Shown: positions 51,372 to 59,935, counted from the stretch's first letter. The stretch is 64,000 bases of DNA from Muribaculaceae bacterium (GCA_009775355.1 VSPN01000002.1:1-64000), one strand, 5' to 3'. Notes: generated by a model not told the origin, from the letters alone. Numbers and translations are program-made.

Positions 51372-53840
51372 TCAGACTTCCCCGCGGCCGGGATGCTGTC
51401 TGTTCAGACGTTTCACGAAACGCCATGTCCAGTAAGCGAAAGCACCCAGACAGAGAATGTAGATCAGAATCACGGCAGTCACGCCAAGCGTGTTGGTCAC
51501 ATGCAGAGACTTCGGGTCGAACCTGAAGTCTATGTCATGCGTGCCCGGACCGAGGCGCAGCGCACGCAGCACGTAATTGACGCGTCCGATTTCGGCAGGC
51601 TTGCCGTCGACAGTCGCCTGCCAGCCCCACGGGAAGTAGATCTCGCTGAACACCGCGACGCCGCCGCGTGCCGAACGAGCCTTGTAGGTCAGGCGGTTCG
51701 GAGCATAAGAGGTCTCATAGACCGTGTCTCCGGGCACCGGTGCGGCAGCCTGTCCGAGCACGGCACTGAATTTTTTGTCGGCCACCGCGCGTGTGCGTGT
51801 GTCGAGCGAGTCGAGAGCCGCCATCTCATGGTCGGCGTCGGCCACGTAATCTATGCCCGACACGAACCATGCGTTGCCGAGAGCGCCAGGATTCTCCTCA
51901 TATTCATTGCCCGAAAGGAAATATTTCGTGTTGAGCATGTCGAGCACACGCGGGTTGTTGCGGTATATCTGGTGTTCGAGCAGGTCGTTGTAACGGGTCA
52001 GTTTGGCCGCGTGGTAACCGCCGATCGTCTTGTGGAAGTATGAAGATCGGGCACCTCCCATGTCGGCCACGTCGAGAACCCTGTAGTTGGTTGTGTCTTT
52101 GAGTATCTCTCTGTCGGCATCGGTCATGCTGAACACCTCTTCGTTGTCGGCAGGAGCGGTAAAGTTGTCACTGTTGACATAGCGGTGTCCGACAGTATAT
52201 AGATCGGCGAGCGCGAGCAGAGAGAGTGTGAACACGAAGACAGAATGCTTTTTGAACATCCCTCTGAAGTAAAGGAAAAGCAGCGCGCATCCGATCAGGA
52301 TGACTACAAGCGAGCGGGCGCAGTCGGCACTGACTATCGAGAGACGCGTCTCGCGTATGCCTCCGATAACGCCGAAATATGCCGGATTGGTGAATGCTCC
52401 GGCTTCGTTGAGCTGCTCTATTTCGGTTGCCGAGAACGGATCGCCGAAGACAGATGGAGAGATCCAGCCGACAAGGCATATGAGCGCGCCGATTCCGAAC
52501 ACGCCATACGACACCCAGGGATTGCGGCGGAATTCATCAGGCTCGTCTAGCATTTTCTTGATGCAGAGCGCGGCCAGCAGCGGCACGGTGAACTCTACCA
52601 CGACAAGAATGCTTGACACGGCGCGGAACTTGTTGTAGGCCGGGAAATTGTCGATAAAGAAATTGGTCAGTGCCGGGAAATTATGTCCCCATGAGAGCAG
52701 CAGGGCGAGCACAGACACTGCGAAAAGCGCCCATTTCATCGGCGTTCGGACCATGAACAGGGCCAGGATGGCCAGCAGCAGTACGAACGCACCCACATAG
52801 ACCGGGCCGTTGGTCATCGGCTGGTCGCCGAAATACTGCGGGAACTGTCCGATGAACTGCAGTTCCTCGGGCGATACGTTCAGTTCGTTGGCTTTCTTTG
52901 TTTCGGCGAGCGACTTGAGGGTTGTCTGTCCGGCCACCGGCTGTATCGTGGCCCCCCCCTTCACATTCGGAATGAGCAGTGTGAAAGACTCGTCTATGCC
53001 GTAGCTCCAGGCCGTTATTGCCGCACGATCCATGCCGGCGGTAGATTTGCCGGCGGGAACAGTCAGATCCGTGGCACGGCCTCTGACCGTTTCTTTCGAG
53101 TATTCATATGAGTTATAAAGACTTGCAGAGTTTGCCGCCACTGCGAGGCATCCCGCCAGCAGCGCGCAGCCGGTGGCCGCGAGCCATTGCTTTCCCTCCT
53201 TTCTGTGTATGGCGGTGCAGAGCCACGCGATCATCATGGCAGCCACTACGAACAAGAAATAAAATGTCATCTGCGGGTGGTTGCTCTGGAGCTGCAGCGC
53301 GCCGAAGAGAGCGGTCAGGGCCGTTCCTGCCAGATACCTGCGGCGGTAGAGCAGGGCGAGACCTCCGATGGTTGGAGGAATGTAGGCGAGCGTTACGAAC
53401 TTCCATATGTGTCCCGCGCCGATCAGGATTATGAAATAAGAAGAGAAGCCCCAGGCCAGTGACGCGAAGAGGGCCGTGTGCCATTTCATCCTCATGCATA
53501 GGCACATGATGAAAAAACCCGCCATCATGGCAAACAGAAGGTTTGCCGGAGCCGGAAGGCCGAGCATGTAGGCCTGCCCGATCCACGTCAGCAGACTGTT
53601 TGCCGGGTAAGAGGGTGCTATCTGGAAATTGGGCATTCCGCCGAACAGTGAGTTTGTCCAGCGTGTGGTCTCGCCTGTGGCTTCGTGGAAAGCCTTTCCT
53701 TCCTGGCCGTTGGCGATGCCCTGCATTATGTCGTGCTGCTGGAGCACGTTGCCCTGAATGTCATCAGGGTAGAAAAAAACAATGGCCACGACAGCGAGAA
53801 ACGCGGTGGCCAGAATGTAGAACAGATATTTCTTTTTCAT
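51372..53840 (-). CDS. YfhO-family polytopic membrane protein
   Basis: An 822-residue integral membrane protein with about twelve to fourteen hydrophobic segments (FYILATAFLAVVAIVFFYP at the start; more to about 540) and a large C-terminal soluble domain of about 250 residues ending in one last membrane segment (VTAVILIYILCLGAFAYW). An Arg-Trp-rich early loop (ETTRWTNSLFGGMP) is typical of the family. YfhO-type proteins are GT-C-like and are linked to lipid or polymer glycosylation; donor and acceptor are unknown here. First gene in a set ending with xerD. Confidence 0.85.
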   Translation of the reverse strand: MKKKYLFYILATAFLAVVAIVFFYPDDIQGNVLQQHDIMQGIANGQEGKAFHEATGETTRWTNSLFGGMPNFQIAPSYPANSLLTWIGQAYMLGLPAPANLLFAMMAGFFIMCLCMRMKWHTALFASLAWGFSSYFIILIGAGHIWKFVTLAYIPPTIGGLALLYRRRYLAGTALTALFGALQLQSNHPQMTFYFLFVVAAMMIAWLCTAIHRKEGKQWLAATGCALLAGCLAVAANSASLYNSYEYSKETVRGRATDLTVPAGKSTAGMDRAAITAWSYGIDESFTLLIPNVKGGATIQPVAGQTTLKSLAETKKANELNVSPEELQFIGQFPQYFGDQPMTNGPVYVGAFVLLLAILALFMVRTPMKWALFAVSVLALLLSWGHNFPALTNFFIDNFPAYNKFRAVSSILVVVEFTVPLLAALCIKKMLDEPDEFRRNPWVSYGVFGIGALICLVGWISPSVFGDPFSATEIEQLNEAGAFTNPAYFGVIGGIRETRLSIVSADCARSLVVILIGCALLFLYFRGMFKKHSVFVFTLSLLALADLYTVGHRYVNSDNFTAPADNEEVFSMTDADREILKDTTNYRVLDVADMGGARSSYFHKTIGGYHAAKLTRYNDLLEHQIYRNNPRVLDMLNTKYFLSGNEYEENPGALGNAWFVSGIDYVADADHEMAALDSLDTRTRAVADKKFSAVLGQAAAPVPGDTVYETSYAPNRLTYKARSARGGVAVFSEIYFPWGWQATVDGKPAEIGRVNYVLRALRLGPGTHDIDFRFDPKSLHVTNTLGVTAVILIYILCLGAFAYWTWRFVKRLNRQHPGRGEV

Positions 53841-53868
53841 CGTTGCCTTGGAGAGCGGTTGTGGCGGG

Positions 53869-54345
53869 TCATTTTTTGTCAGATTTCGATGTGTCGATGT
53901 GGATCTGACGGTTCATGCTCTGCTCGAGCGAGATGAGAGTCTCGGTCTCGGTGACGCCGGGCACATGCTGGATGCGGTCGTTGAGAAGCTGCATCAGGTG
54001 CTGGTTGTCGTAGGCGTAGAGTTTTATGAGCATAGAGTAGGGGCCTGTGGTGAAGTGGCACTCCACTACTTCGGGAATCTTGCAGAGTTCGGCTGCGGCC
54101 TCACGGTAGAGCGAGCCTTTCTCTAGCTTGACACCTATGTATGTGCAGGTGTTGTAGCCCAGTTTGTGAGGATTCACGATGTAGCCGGACCCGATGATGA
54201 CTTTCATTTCGATAAGGCGCTGAATGCGCTGGTGGATGGCTGCGCGCGACACTCCGCACTGCGCGGCGATATCTTTTGACGGAATTCTTGCGTTTTCCAT
54301 CACAATATTCAGGATTTTCTTGTCAAGAATATCAAGTTTTTCCAT
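53869..54345 (-). CDS. Lrp/AsnC-family transcriptional regulator
   Basis: A 158-residue regulator from ATG 54345 (the ATG at 54357 would leave a 12-base leader). It opens LDILDKKILNIVMENARIP, then the helix-turn-helix KDIAAQCGVSRAAIHQRI near 25-43, a linker, and the RAM ligand domain (YTCTYIGVKL-like, VVECHFTTGPYSMLIKLYA). These proteins sense amino acids and form dimers to octamers. Stand-alone; the nearby permease and yfhO genes are possible but unproven targets. Confidence 0.9.
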   Translation of the reverse strand: MEKLDILDKKILNIVMENARIPSKDIAAQCGVSRAAIHQRIQRLIEMKVIIGSGYIVNPHKLGYNTCTYIGVKLEKGSLYREAAAELCKIPEVVECHFTTGPYSMLIKLYAYDNQHLMQLLNDRIQHVPGVTETETLISLEQSMNRQIHIDTSKSDKK

Positions 54346-54374
54346 TATGATTTTCAAAATGTTTAAATTCGGTG

Positions 54375-54406
54375 CAAAATTAATAAAAAATTCTTATATA
54401 TGCAAC
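54375..54406 (-). promoter_or_regulatory. Promoter of the Lrp-type regulator
   Basis: GTTG (54406-54403), 20 bases, TAATTTTG (54382-54375). Predicted start near 54369. Confidence 0.62.
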
Positions 54407-54427
54407 GAGTGTATGACATAATTTATT

Positions 54428-55690
54428 TCATACGCTTTCTGTTGACAGGGATATTCTTGAACGGGCGAAAGCTGCGGTTGCACAGGCAGTGGCAAGTCCG
54501 ATGGCGGCCACAGGCAGAAGTGTCGCTAAAAGGTCGGTGATTCTGACCTCGACCGGGTAGGCCGGCACAATCGTCGCGTCGGGGTCGCCTCCGATCGTTA
54601 TTATGCCGAAATGCTGTTGTATGAGGCAGAGCGTGAGTCCCAGCAGTATTCCCGCTATGCCTCCTGCTCCCGACACGTATATGCTTTCCCATGCGAATAT
54701 CCTGCCGGTGCGGCGGCGCGACAGTCCGAGCGCGGAGAGGATCGACAGAGTTTTTTCCTTTTCGAGCACGAGCATCGAGAGTGACGATATTATGTTGAAG
54801 CTCGCTATGATCAGTATGAAGCCCAGAAGCATGAACGATACCCATTTCTCGATCGAGATCATTCGGAAATTCATCTCCTGCTGCCGCATCCTGTCTTTTA
54901 TGACAAACCTCTGGCCGAGTTTCTGCCGCAGGGCGTCGGCAACGGCGTCGGGCGATGCATCGGGCGACAGGCTGATCTCGATGGCCGATGCCTCGCTGTC
55001 ATATTGCAGCAGCCGCCTGACCGTAGAGACGGGCATGATGACGCCGTCGTCGTCAAACTGGGCCTGATCTGTCCGGTATATGCCGGAGGCTGTAAGGGAG
55101 TCGGTCATGAAAGATGACGCAGGATTGGCAAGATTGACTCGCCCCTTGCGTCTCGGAGCGAACAGCAGCAGTCCGTCGCCGGGTCTTATGCCGAGCCTCG
55201 CGGCCACACCTATAGAGACTACGGCAGACGCAACGGTGTGGCCGTCGGCCGCTCTTGCTGTGTCGGGATAGCCTCCATATCCATCGGCGATAAGACTGCG
55301 TATGTCCGTGACCTTTGCGTATGGCCCGGGATTCACCCCCTTGACTGTGACTGGCATCTCTTGCGAGTTGCATATCATCAGGGCATTGTCTGAAAGAGTG
55401 GGGGTGGCGAGTGCTACTCCGGGCACTGAGGCGGCGACGGCTGTCAGACTGTCGGCTTCTGCAAAGACTTTACCCTCAGCTGCCACGACCATTATGTCGG
55501 GCGAGAGAGTGTCGAGGCGCGAGGCTATGACCTGTCTGAAGCCGTTGAAAACCGACAGCACGCAGACAATCGCCGCCGTGGCCACAGCCATGGCGCAGAC
55601 CGACACCGTCGAGATTGTCGCGACGGCGCCGTGTGTCTTTTTCGATATGAGATACCGCCAGGCTATGACGGCGGTCAGATCAGTTCTCAT
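54428..55690 (-). CDS. LolC/LolE-type ABC transporter permease
   Basis: A 420-residue permease from ATG 55690, overlapping rbfA by 11 bases. Four membrane segments: near 22-45 (ATISTVSVCAMAVATAAIV), 275-300 (MLLGFILIIASFNIISSL), 325-350 and 375-400, with a large periplasmic domain between the first two. This is the MacB/LolC-E/FtsX fold. The early ISTVSVCAMA and SMLVLEKEKTLSIL regions match the lipoprotein-release family. Its ATPase partner is not adjacent. Likely moves lipoproteins off the inner membrane. Confidence 0.82.
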   Translation of the reverse strand: MRTDLTAVIAWRYLISKKTHGAVATISTVSVCAMAVATAAIVCVLSVFNGFRQVIASRLDTLSPDIMVVAAEGKVFAEADSLTAVAASVPGVALATPTLSDNALMICNSQEMPVTVKGVNPGPYAKVTDIRSLIADGYGGYPDTARAADGHTVASAVVSIGVAARLGIRPGDGLLLFAPRRKGRVNLANPASSFMTDSLTASGIYRTDQAQFDDDGVIMPVSTVRRLLQYDSEASAIEISLSPDASPDAVADALRQKLGQRFVIKDRMRQQEMNFRMISIEKWVSFMLLGFILIIASFNIISSLSMLVLEKEKTLSILSALGLSRRRTGRIFAWESIYVSGAGGIAGILLGLTLCLIQQHFGIITIGGDPDATIVPAYPVEVRITDLLATLLPVAAIGLATACATAAFARSRISLSTESV

Positions 55691-56051
55691 CATTCGGCTC
55701 GTCGTGCAGATGCGGGTCGGCGGCGAGAATGCGGTCGATGTTCTCCACATAATCGAGCGAGTCGTCGAGATAGAATGCCAGATCCGGGCACTTGCGCAGA
55801 GTGCTCTTCACGGCCTGCGCCAGCTCGTAGCGGCATGTCTTCGACTGACGCTTGATGTTTTCGAGTATCTCGCCGGCCTTTTCAGGCGGGAAGATGCTGA
55901 GGTATGCCTTGGCGATGCTGAGGTCGGGCGATACGCGCACGGCGCTGACCGATACGAGCACATTGCCCATTGCCGCGGTCTGGCGGCGGAAAATCTCACT
56001 GAGTTCCTTCTGTATGAGTCTTGATATCTTGGCTTGACGTTTACTTTCCAT
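55680..56051 (-). CDS. rbfA: 30S ribosome-binding factor
   Basis: A 123-residue RbfA with a KH-type fold: SRLIQKELSEIF at the start, VSVSAVRVSPDLSIAKAYLSIF in the middle (quoted in parts), and the late CPDLAFYLDDSLDY. It matures the 5' end of 16S rRNA during cold or growth shifts. It sits between an O-methyltransferase gene and the permease gene, an arrangement common in Bacteroidota. Confidence 0.9.
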   Translation of the reverse strand: MESKRQAKISRLIQKELSEIFRRQTAAMGNVLVSVSAVRVSPDLSIAKAYLSIFPPEKAGEILENIKRQSKTCRYELAQAVKSTLRKCPDLAFYLDDSLDYVENIDRILAADPHLHDEPNDEN

Positions 56052-56107
56052 AATTTTCAGAATTTCGGGTTACATGATCCGGGGGGGCTTTGCCGCCCTA
56101 TACCATT

Positions 56108-56761
56108 CTAACGTGCGGCACCGGTGTTTAGTTTGCGTATCAGGGTCAGGCCGTCGCGCAGCGGGATGATGACTTTCCCGACGCGGGGGTCGGCCGCCAC
56201 GATGTCGTTGAATAGGCGGATTCCGGCGGTCTGCCGGTCGTTGAAATGGTCGGGTTCTACCACATGTCCGTCCCAGAGTGTGTTGTCGGCTATTATGTAA
56301 CCTCCGGGACGCAGCAACGGCAGGCAGGCTTCGTAATAGTCGGCATAGTGGCGTTTGTCGGCGTCCATGAACACGAGGTCGAACGATTCCGGTTCGGATT
56401 CCCGGGCAAATCTGAGTGCGTCGGCTATGTGCAGCCGGACCTTGTGTCCGTGGGGCGAGGTGTCGAGCGCGTGCCTGATGAAGTCTTCCAGTTCGTCGTC
56501 GGCCTCGACGGTATGTATGCGTCCATCCTCTTCAAGAGCCTCGGCTATGCATAGAGCGGAGTAACCGGAGAATGTGCCGAGTTCAAGCACATCTTTGGGC
56601 CTGATCATAGATACGAGCATCTTGAGAAGTCGTCCCTGCAGATGACCCGAGCACATGCGCCCGTTGATGAGGTGTATGTTGGTTGCGCGTTCGAGGCGGT
56701 AGAGGTATTCCGGCTCGCTGTCGATGTGTTCCTCGATATACTTCTGCAGTTCGGGACTCAT
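56108..56761 (-). CDS. Class I O-methyltransferase
   Basis: A 217-residue SAM-dependent methyltransferase from ATG 56761, overlapping the aroQ stop by four bases. The SAM motif I is VLELGTFSGYSALCIAEAL near 60; the acidic residue in VEADDELEDFI and the metal-binding MDADKRHYADYYEA near 140 follow, as in catechol-type O-methyltransferases. The family is widespread; a small-molecule phenol or catechol acceptor is likely but not shown. Coupling to aroQ by overlap may reflect only operon compaction. Confidence 0.88.
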   Translation of the reverse strand: MSPELQKYIEEHIDSEPEYLYRLERATNIHLINGRMCSGHLQGRLLKMLVSMIRPKDVLELGTFSGYSALCIAEALEEDGRIHTVEADDELEDFIRHALDTSPHGHKVRLHIADALRFARESEPESFDLVFMDADKRHYADYYEACLPLLRPGGYIIADNTLWDGHVVEPDHFNDRQTAGIRLFNDIVAADPRVGKVIIPLRDGLTLIRKLNTGAAR

Positions 56762-57201
56762 TTGTCGGCGGTGTTTGACAGTCTGATGAGGTGGAGCAGC
56801 GCGAGAGCGTAGCCGTCTCGGCCGCATCCGGCGATCACGGCGCGTGCGGCGCGTGCGGTCACCGATTTATGGCGGAATTCCTCACGGGCGTGTATGTTTG
56901 AGATGTGCACCTCTACTGTCGGTGTCGGAATCGCCTCGATGGCGTCGGCTATGGCGATAGAATAGTGGGCGTAGGCGCCGGGGTTGATTACGATGCCGGC
57001 AGTCTCGCCGTCGAATCCGAGACGATGGATCATGTCGATAATCTCACCTTCGCAATTCGACTGATGATACTCTATGTCGATGTCGCTGAAATCAGAGCGG
57101 ATCTCGTCGAGGGTCTCCTCGAAAGACTTTGTGCCGTAAATTTCAGGATTCCGGCGTCCGAGCAGGTTGAGGTTGGGTCCGTTTATGATGTGGAACTTCA
57201 T
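56758..57201 (-). CDS. aroQ: Type II 3-dehydroquinate dehydratase
   Basis: A 147-residue AroQ from ATG 57201. FHIINGPNLNLLGRRNPEIYG includes the Tyr-loop start, FQSNCEG-like YHQSNCEGEIIDMIH follows, and INPGAYAHYSIAIADAI and HISNIHAREEFRHKS carry the family His/Arg residues. It is the third step of the shikimate pathway, dehydrating 3-dehydroquinate to dehydroshikimate. No other shikimate gene is in view. First gene of the aroQ-O-methyltransferase-rbfA-permease run. Confidence 0.93.
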   Translation of the reverse strand: MKFHIINGPNLNLLGRRNPEIYGTKSFEETLDEIRSDFSDIDIEYHQSNCEGEIIDMIHRLGFDGETAGIVINPGAYAHYSIAIADAIEAIPTPTVEVHISNIHAREEFRHKSVTARAARAVIAGCGRDGYALALLHLIRLSNTADK

Positions 57202-57297
57202 AGGCGATGTCAGAATGGTCATGTGCCGAAATGACAGGTAGGCGCATCCGGCGTTGAATGTGTAATGTCTCCTGGGTGAAAACGTAATAAAGAAAAA

Positions 57298-57338
57298 AGT
57301 CCAGCAGGAAACTTGAATCAAGTTTGCGCTGCTGGACT
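57298..57338 (-). terminator. Terminator of tRNA-Asp
   Basis: Ten-base perfect outer arms AGTCCAGCAG/CTGCTGGACT with an inner AACTTG/CAAGTT stem. Read on the minus strand, six Ts follow. It lies 15 bases past the tRNA 3' end. Confidence 0.9.
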
Positions 57339-57352
57339 TCCTCTCTCCTCGG

Positions 57353-57427
57353 CGGTGCGGACGGGACTCGAACCCGCGACCCCATGCGTGACAGGCATGT
57401 ATTCTAACCAGGCTGAACTACCGCACC
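57353..57427 (-). tRNA. tRNA-Asp (GTC)
   Basis: Full cloverleaf on the minus strand: acceptor GGTGCGG/CCGCACC, anticodon loop CTGTCAC (anticodon GTC), T-loop TTCGAGT, and discriminator G, the Asp identity base. The CCA end is not encoded. Own promoter and terminator. Confidence 0.97.
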
Positions 57428-57477
57428 ATTAGAAGGTCTTTTGTTTTGCATCGGTGTTTGATTCCCGATTGCGAGTG

Positions 57478-57509
57478 CAAAGTTATAGCATTTTTGTGAA
57501 ACCACCAAA
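57478..57509 (-). promoter_or_regulatory. Promoter of tRNA-Asp
   Basis: TTTG (57509-57506), 20 bases, TAACTTTG (57485-57478), an exact match and almost identical over about 45 bases to the tRNA-Pro promoter at 57926-57957. Confidence 0.88.
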
Positions 57510-57741
57510 TTTTTCGGCAAGAATTTTTAGAGAAAAATTCAAATATTTTTATAACTTATTGATAATATGAGAAATAAAATTTTAAAAATTTTGATGTTTT
57601 TTTAGCGGATATTTCTTGCCGGCTGGGTGAAAGCTGGAGTTTGTCTGATTTTGCATTTGGATGCTGCGGAAATTTTTTTTGAGTTTTGTCATCGCGAGGC
57701 TTTGGATCCGGAGGTGCAGGCTTGGGTCGGGATGTGACGAA

Positions 57742-57770
57742 AGAAGCCGACAGCTATGCTGTCGGCTTCT
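57742..57770 (-). terminator. Terminator of tRNA-Pro
   Basis: Thirteen-base perfect arms AGAAGCCGACAGC/GCTGTCGGCTTCT with a three-base loop, 11 bases beyond the tRNA end; a short mixed T tail follows on the minus strand. Confidence 0.82.
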
Positions 57771-57781
57771 GCTGATCTCAG

Positions 57782-57857
57782 TCGGGGTGACAAGATTCGA
57801 ACTTGCGACCACACGCCCCCCAGACGCGTACTCTAAACCGGGCTGAGCTACACCCCG
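57782..57857 (-). tRNA. tRNA-Pro (GGG)
   Basis: Cloverleaf on the minus strand: acceptor CGGGGTG/CACCCCG starting with the Pro-specific C1-G72, anticodon loop CTGGGGG (anticodon GGG) on a stem with two wobble pairs, T-loop TTCGAAT, discriminator A. CCA is not encoded. Confidence 0.93.
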
Positions 57858-57925
57858 AGATCGTTGCCTTACGCCTCTTGCGCTCGGCTTCTGCTTGTCG
57901 GAAGTTTGCTTCCCGAAAGCGAGTG

Positions 57926-57957
57926 CAAAGTTAATGCCTTTTTTTGAAACCTCCAAA
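57926..57957 (-). promoter_or_regulatory. Promoter of tRNA-Pro
   Basis: TTTG (57957-57954), 20 bases, TAACTTTG (57933-57926). Shares GCGAGTGCAAAGTTA and the GAAACC.CCAAATTTT side with the tRNA-Asp promoter. Confidence 0.88.
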
Positions 57958-58037
57958 TTTTCGTCAAAAAAAATGACAAAAACATGATATTTTCATCTCC
58001 GGAGTCCTTGAGAGGGGCTTTATCACCGAAAAATTCG

Positions 58038-58045
58038 TAATTTTG
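58038..58045 (+). promoter_or_regulatory. -7 box directly before the formate/nitrite-type channel gene
   Basis: TAATTTTG ends four bases before the ATG at 58050, so the start should fall on or next to the first codon and the message is probably leaderless. -33 is weak (CTTG/GCTT). Confidence 0.6.
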
Positions 58046-58049
58046 CACC

Positions 58050-58709
58050 ATGAAAGAGAAAACCTTCGCTGCCCGCGGCATACTCGCCGGAATCTGCATC
58101 AGTCTGGGCGGATGCATCTATCTTAAGACCGGCGGTGTGGCCGGGGCGGTGCTTTTCGCCTTCGGCCTGATTGCCGTGGTGACAATGAAACTCAATCTTT
58201 TTACGGGCAAAGCGCAGTTTGTGTGGAATCCCCGTTGTCCTCAGACCGGGCAGGGGGGATATGTGTGGCTTTTCTCGATTCTTGCACTCAATATACTCGG
58301 ATGTGTCGCTGCCGGGGCACTTCTGGCTACACCCGAGATGCAGGAGTCAGCTGTCGCGATAATCGATAAGCGTCTCTCTTCAGATCCCGTCAGGAACGGA
58401 CTGCTCGCCATCGGGTGCGGGTTCATAATGACCCTTGCCGTGCAGGGCACGGCGAAAGGGCGCTGGCTTCCGCTGCTGTTCGGAATCCCGGCCTTCATTC
58501 TTTGCGGGCTGCCGCACTGTGTGGCCGATGCATTCTATATAGCGGTGCTTCCTCCGGTATATATGGCGGAACGCGCCGTCGATCTGCTCATGTTCTATCC
58601 GGCGATAGTGGCCGGTAATTTTATCGGTTGCAACGTCTACAGGCTTGTGGAAACCCGGCAAAAATCAGAATCGGAGGAGACTGTGCGTACGGGAAACGCA
58701 GGCGGGTGA
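58050..58709 (+). CDS. Formate/nitrite transporter family protein
   Basis: A 219-residue six-segment membrane protein of the FNT family: RGILAGICISLGGCIYLKTGG (near 8-28), AVLFAFGLIAVVTMKLNLFTGK-like motif near 32-52, then four more membrane segments with the re-entrant pattern and GNFIGCNVYRLV near the C-terminus. At about 219 residues it is shorter than most FNT members (about 260-280), mainly in the tails. It may export formate or take up nitrite or hydrosulfide; selectivity cannot be read here. Probably leaderless, stand-alone. Confidence 0.83.
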   Translation: MKEKTFAARGILAGICISLGGCIYLKTGGVAGAVLFAFGLIAVVTMKLNLFTGKAQFVWNPRCPQTGQGGYVWLFSILALNILGCVAAGALLATPEMQESAVAIIDKRLSSDPVRNGLLAIGCGFIMTLAVQGTAKGRWLPLLFGIPAFILCGLPHCVADAFYIAVLPPVYMAERAVDLLMFYPAIVAGNFIGCNVYRLVETRQKSESEETVRTGNAGG

Positions 58710-58719
58710 CCGACACGGG

Positions 58720-59076
58720 TCAGTCGTCATCGTGATGATGATGTCTGTGCTTCATTGCTTTTTTGTATTGCTTTTTCATCTCCTTGCGGTAAGCCTTGCG
58801 TGCCTTCTTCATTGCCTTTCGGTGGGCTTTGCCGCTCCTGTATCTGTGATGTCGCGGATGCCGGTGCTTGTGATAGTGTCCGTAGCCGTCGTAATAGCCG
58901 TCAGATGTATAGACGGTGTTGAAAAGAGGGGTCGACACGCCGATGCCGGTGCCGAAGGGGCTGGTGCTTACGGTCACTCCCGGACTCGAATTGGTCGTGA
59001 ATGTGAAGGTCTGAGCCATATCTGCGGCAGGAAGCAGAGTCAGTGTGGCGAGAACCAGTGCGATTGTCCTTTTCAT
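58720..59076 (-). CDS. Small secreted His/Lys-rich protein
   Basis: About 118 residues from ATG 59076 (an upstream ATG at 59106 would start inside the hairpin). A signal peptide (MKRTIALVLATLTLLPAADMA) is cut near 21. A short neutral stretch rich in Ser/Thr/Gly follows, with the Tyr-rich SDGYYDGYGHYH near 58-69, then a tail of His, Lys and Arg (HKHRHPRHHRYRSG, MKHRHHHHDDD). Such tails bind zinc, nickel or copper, or nucleic acid and polyanions. No family recognised. Convergent with the formate/nitrite-type gene. Confidence 0.72.
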   Translation of the reverse strand: MKRTIALVLATLTLLPAADMAQTFTFTTNSSPGVTVSTSPFGTGIGVSTPLFNTVYTSDGYYDGYGHYHKHRHPRHHRYRSGKAHRKAMKKARKAYRKEMKKQYKKAMKHRHHHHDDD

Positions 59077-59100
59077 AGTATGTCTGACATTAAGGTGTTT

Positions 59101-59156
59101 GACCATAATACAAAGAGAACGGCAAAAAAGTTTGCCGTTCTCTTTGTATTATGGTC
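59101..59156. repeat. 26-bp perfect inverted repeat
   Basis: Arms 59101-59126 and 59131-59156 are exact reverse complements over 26 bases around a four-base AAAG loop. It lies between the end of the dehydrogenase gene (59180) and the start of the His-rich gene (59076), both on the minus strand. No T-run follows, so it may be a tail-less terminator or a leader hairpin; see findings. Confidence 0.93.
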
Positions 59157-59179
59157 CGACTGAGTGATCCCCGGAGAGT

Positions 59180-59935
59180 CTATTTACGGCATATCACGCT
59201 TCCGCTTGCCTGATGAGTGGCGAGAATCAGCATCTCTGCCACCTGCACATGGGGCGGTGCGCTGACAGCATAGACCACTGCGTCTGCTATGTCATTGCCG
59301 GTCAGAGGGCTGATGCCCTTGTAGACGTTTGCGGCGCGTTCGGTGTCGCCATGAAAGCGCACCTCGCTGAACCGAGTCTCCACGAGGCCCGGTTTGACAA
59401 GCGTGACTCTTACCGGCGTATCGGCGAGATCGATGCGCAGGCCGTCGGTAATGGCTTTCACAGCGGCCTTTGTGCCGCAATATACATTGCCGTTGGCGTA
59501 GGCGGCGTCACCGGCCACAGAGCCGATATTGACCACATGGCCGTGTCCGCGTTCGACCATGCCCGGAACGACGGCGCGGGTCATGTAGAGCAGCCCCTTT
59601 ATATTGGTGTCGATCATTGTGTCCCAGTCGCGGTAGTCTCCCTCATGCTCCTTGTCGAGGCCGAGAGCGAGGCCGGCGTTGTTTACAAGCACATCGATCT
59701 CACGCCACGACGGCGGCAGTGAGGCGACGGCGGCCTCCGCGATCTCGCGGTCGCGCACGTCGAAGAGAAGCGGCAGGGCGTCCGCACCGAGTTCATCTTT
59801 CAGGGAGTTGAGGCGCGCCGGGTTGCGTCCGGTGACGATCACCCTGTAGCCGGCTGCATGTAGGCGCCGGGCGCAGGACATTCCGATTCCGCTTGTGGCT
59901 CCGGTCACAAGAGCTGTTGGTTTAATCTGTGTCAT
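59180..59935 (-). CDS. Short-chain dehydrogenase/reductase
   Basis: A 251-residue classical SDR of the YdfG/serine-dehydrogenase-like group. Cofactor motif TGATSGIGMSCARRL near 13-27 with the Arg-rich VTGRNPARL suggesting NADP preference; NNAGLAL near 88; catalytic Ser in NIGSVAG near 138; Tyr and Lys in VYCGTKAAVKA near 152-158. It reduces or oxidises a hydroxy acid or carbonyl; members accept 3-hydroxy acids such as serine and allo-threonine. Substrate not proven. Stands between the hairpin and the YeiH-type gene. Confidence 0.88.
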   Translation of the reverse strand: MTQIKPTALVTGATSGIGMSCARRLHAAGYRVIVTGRNPARLNSLKDELGADALPLLFDVRDREIAEAAVASLPPSWREIDVLVNNAGLALGLDKEHEGDYRDWDTMIDTNIKGLLYMTRAVVPGMVERGHGHVVNIGSVAGDAAYANGNVYCGTKAAVKAITDGLRIDLADTPVRVTLVKPGLVETRFSEVRFHGDTERAANVYKGISPLTGNDIADAVVYAVSAPPHVQVAEMLILATHQASGSVICRK

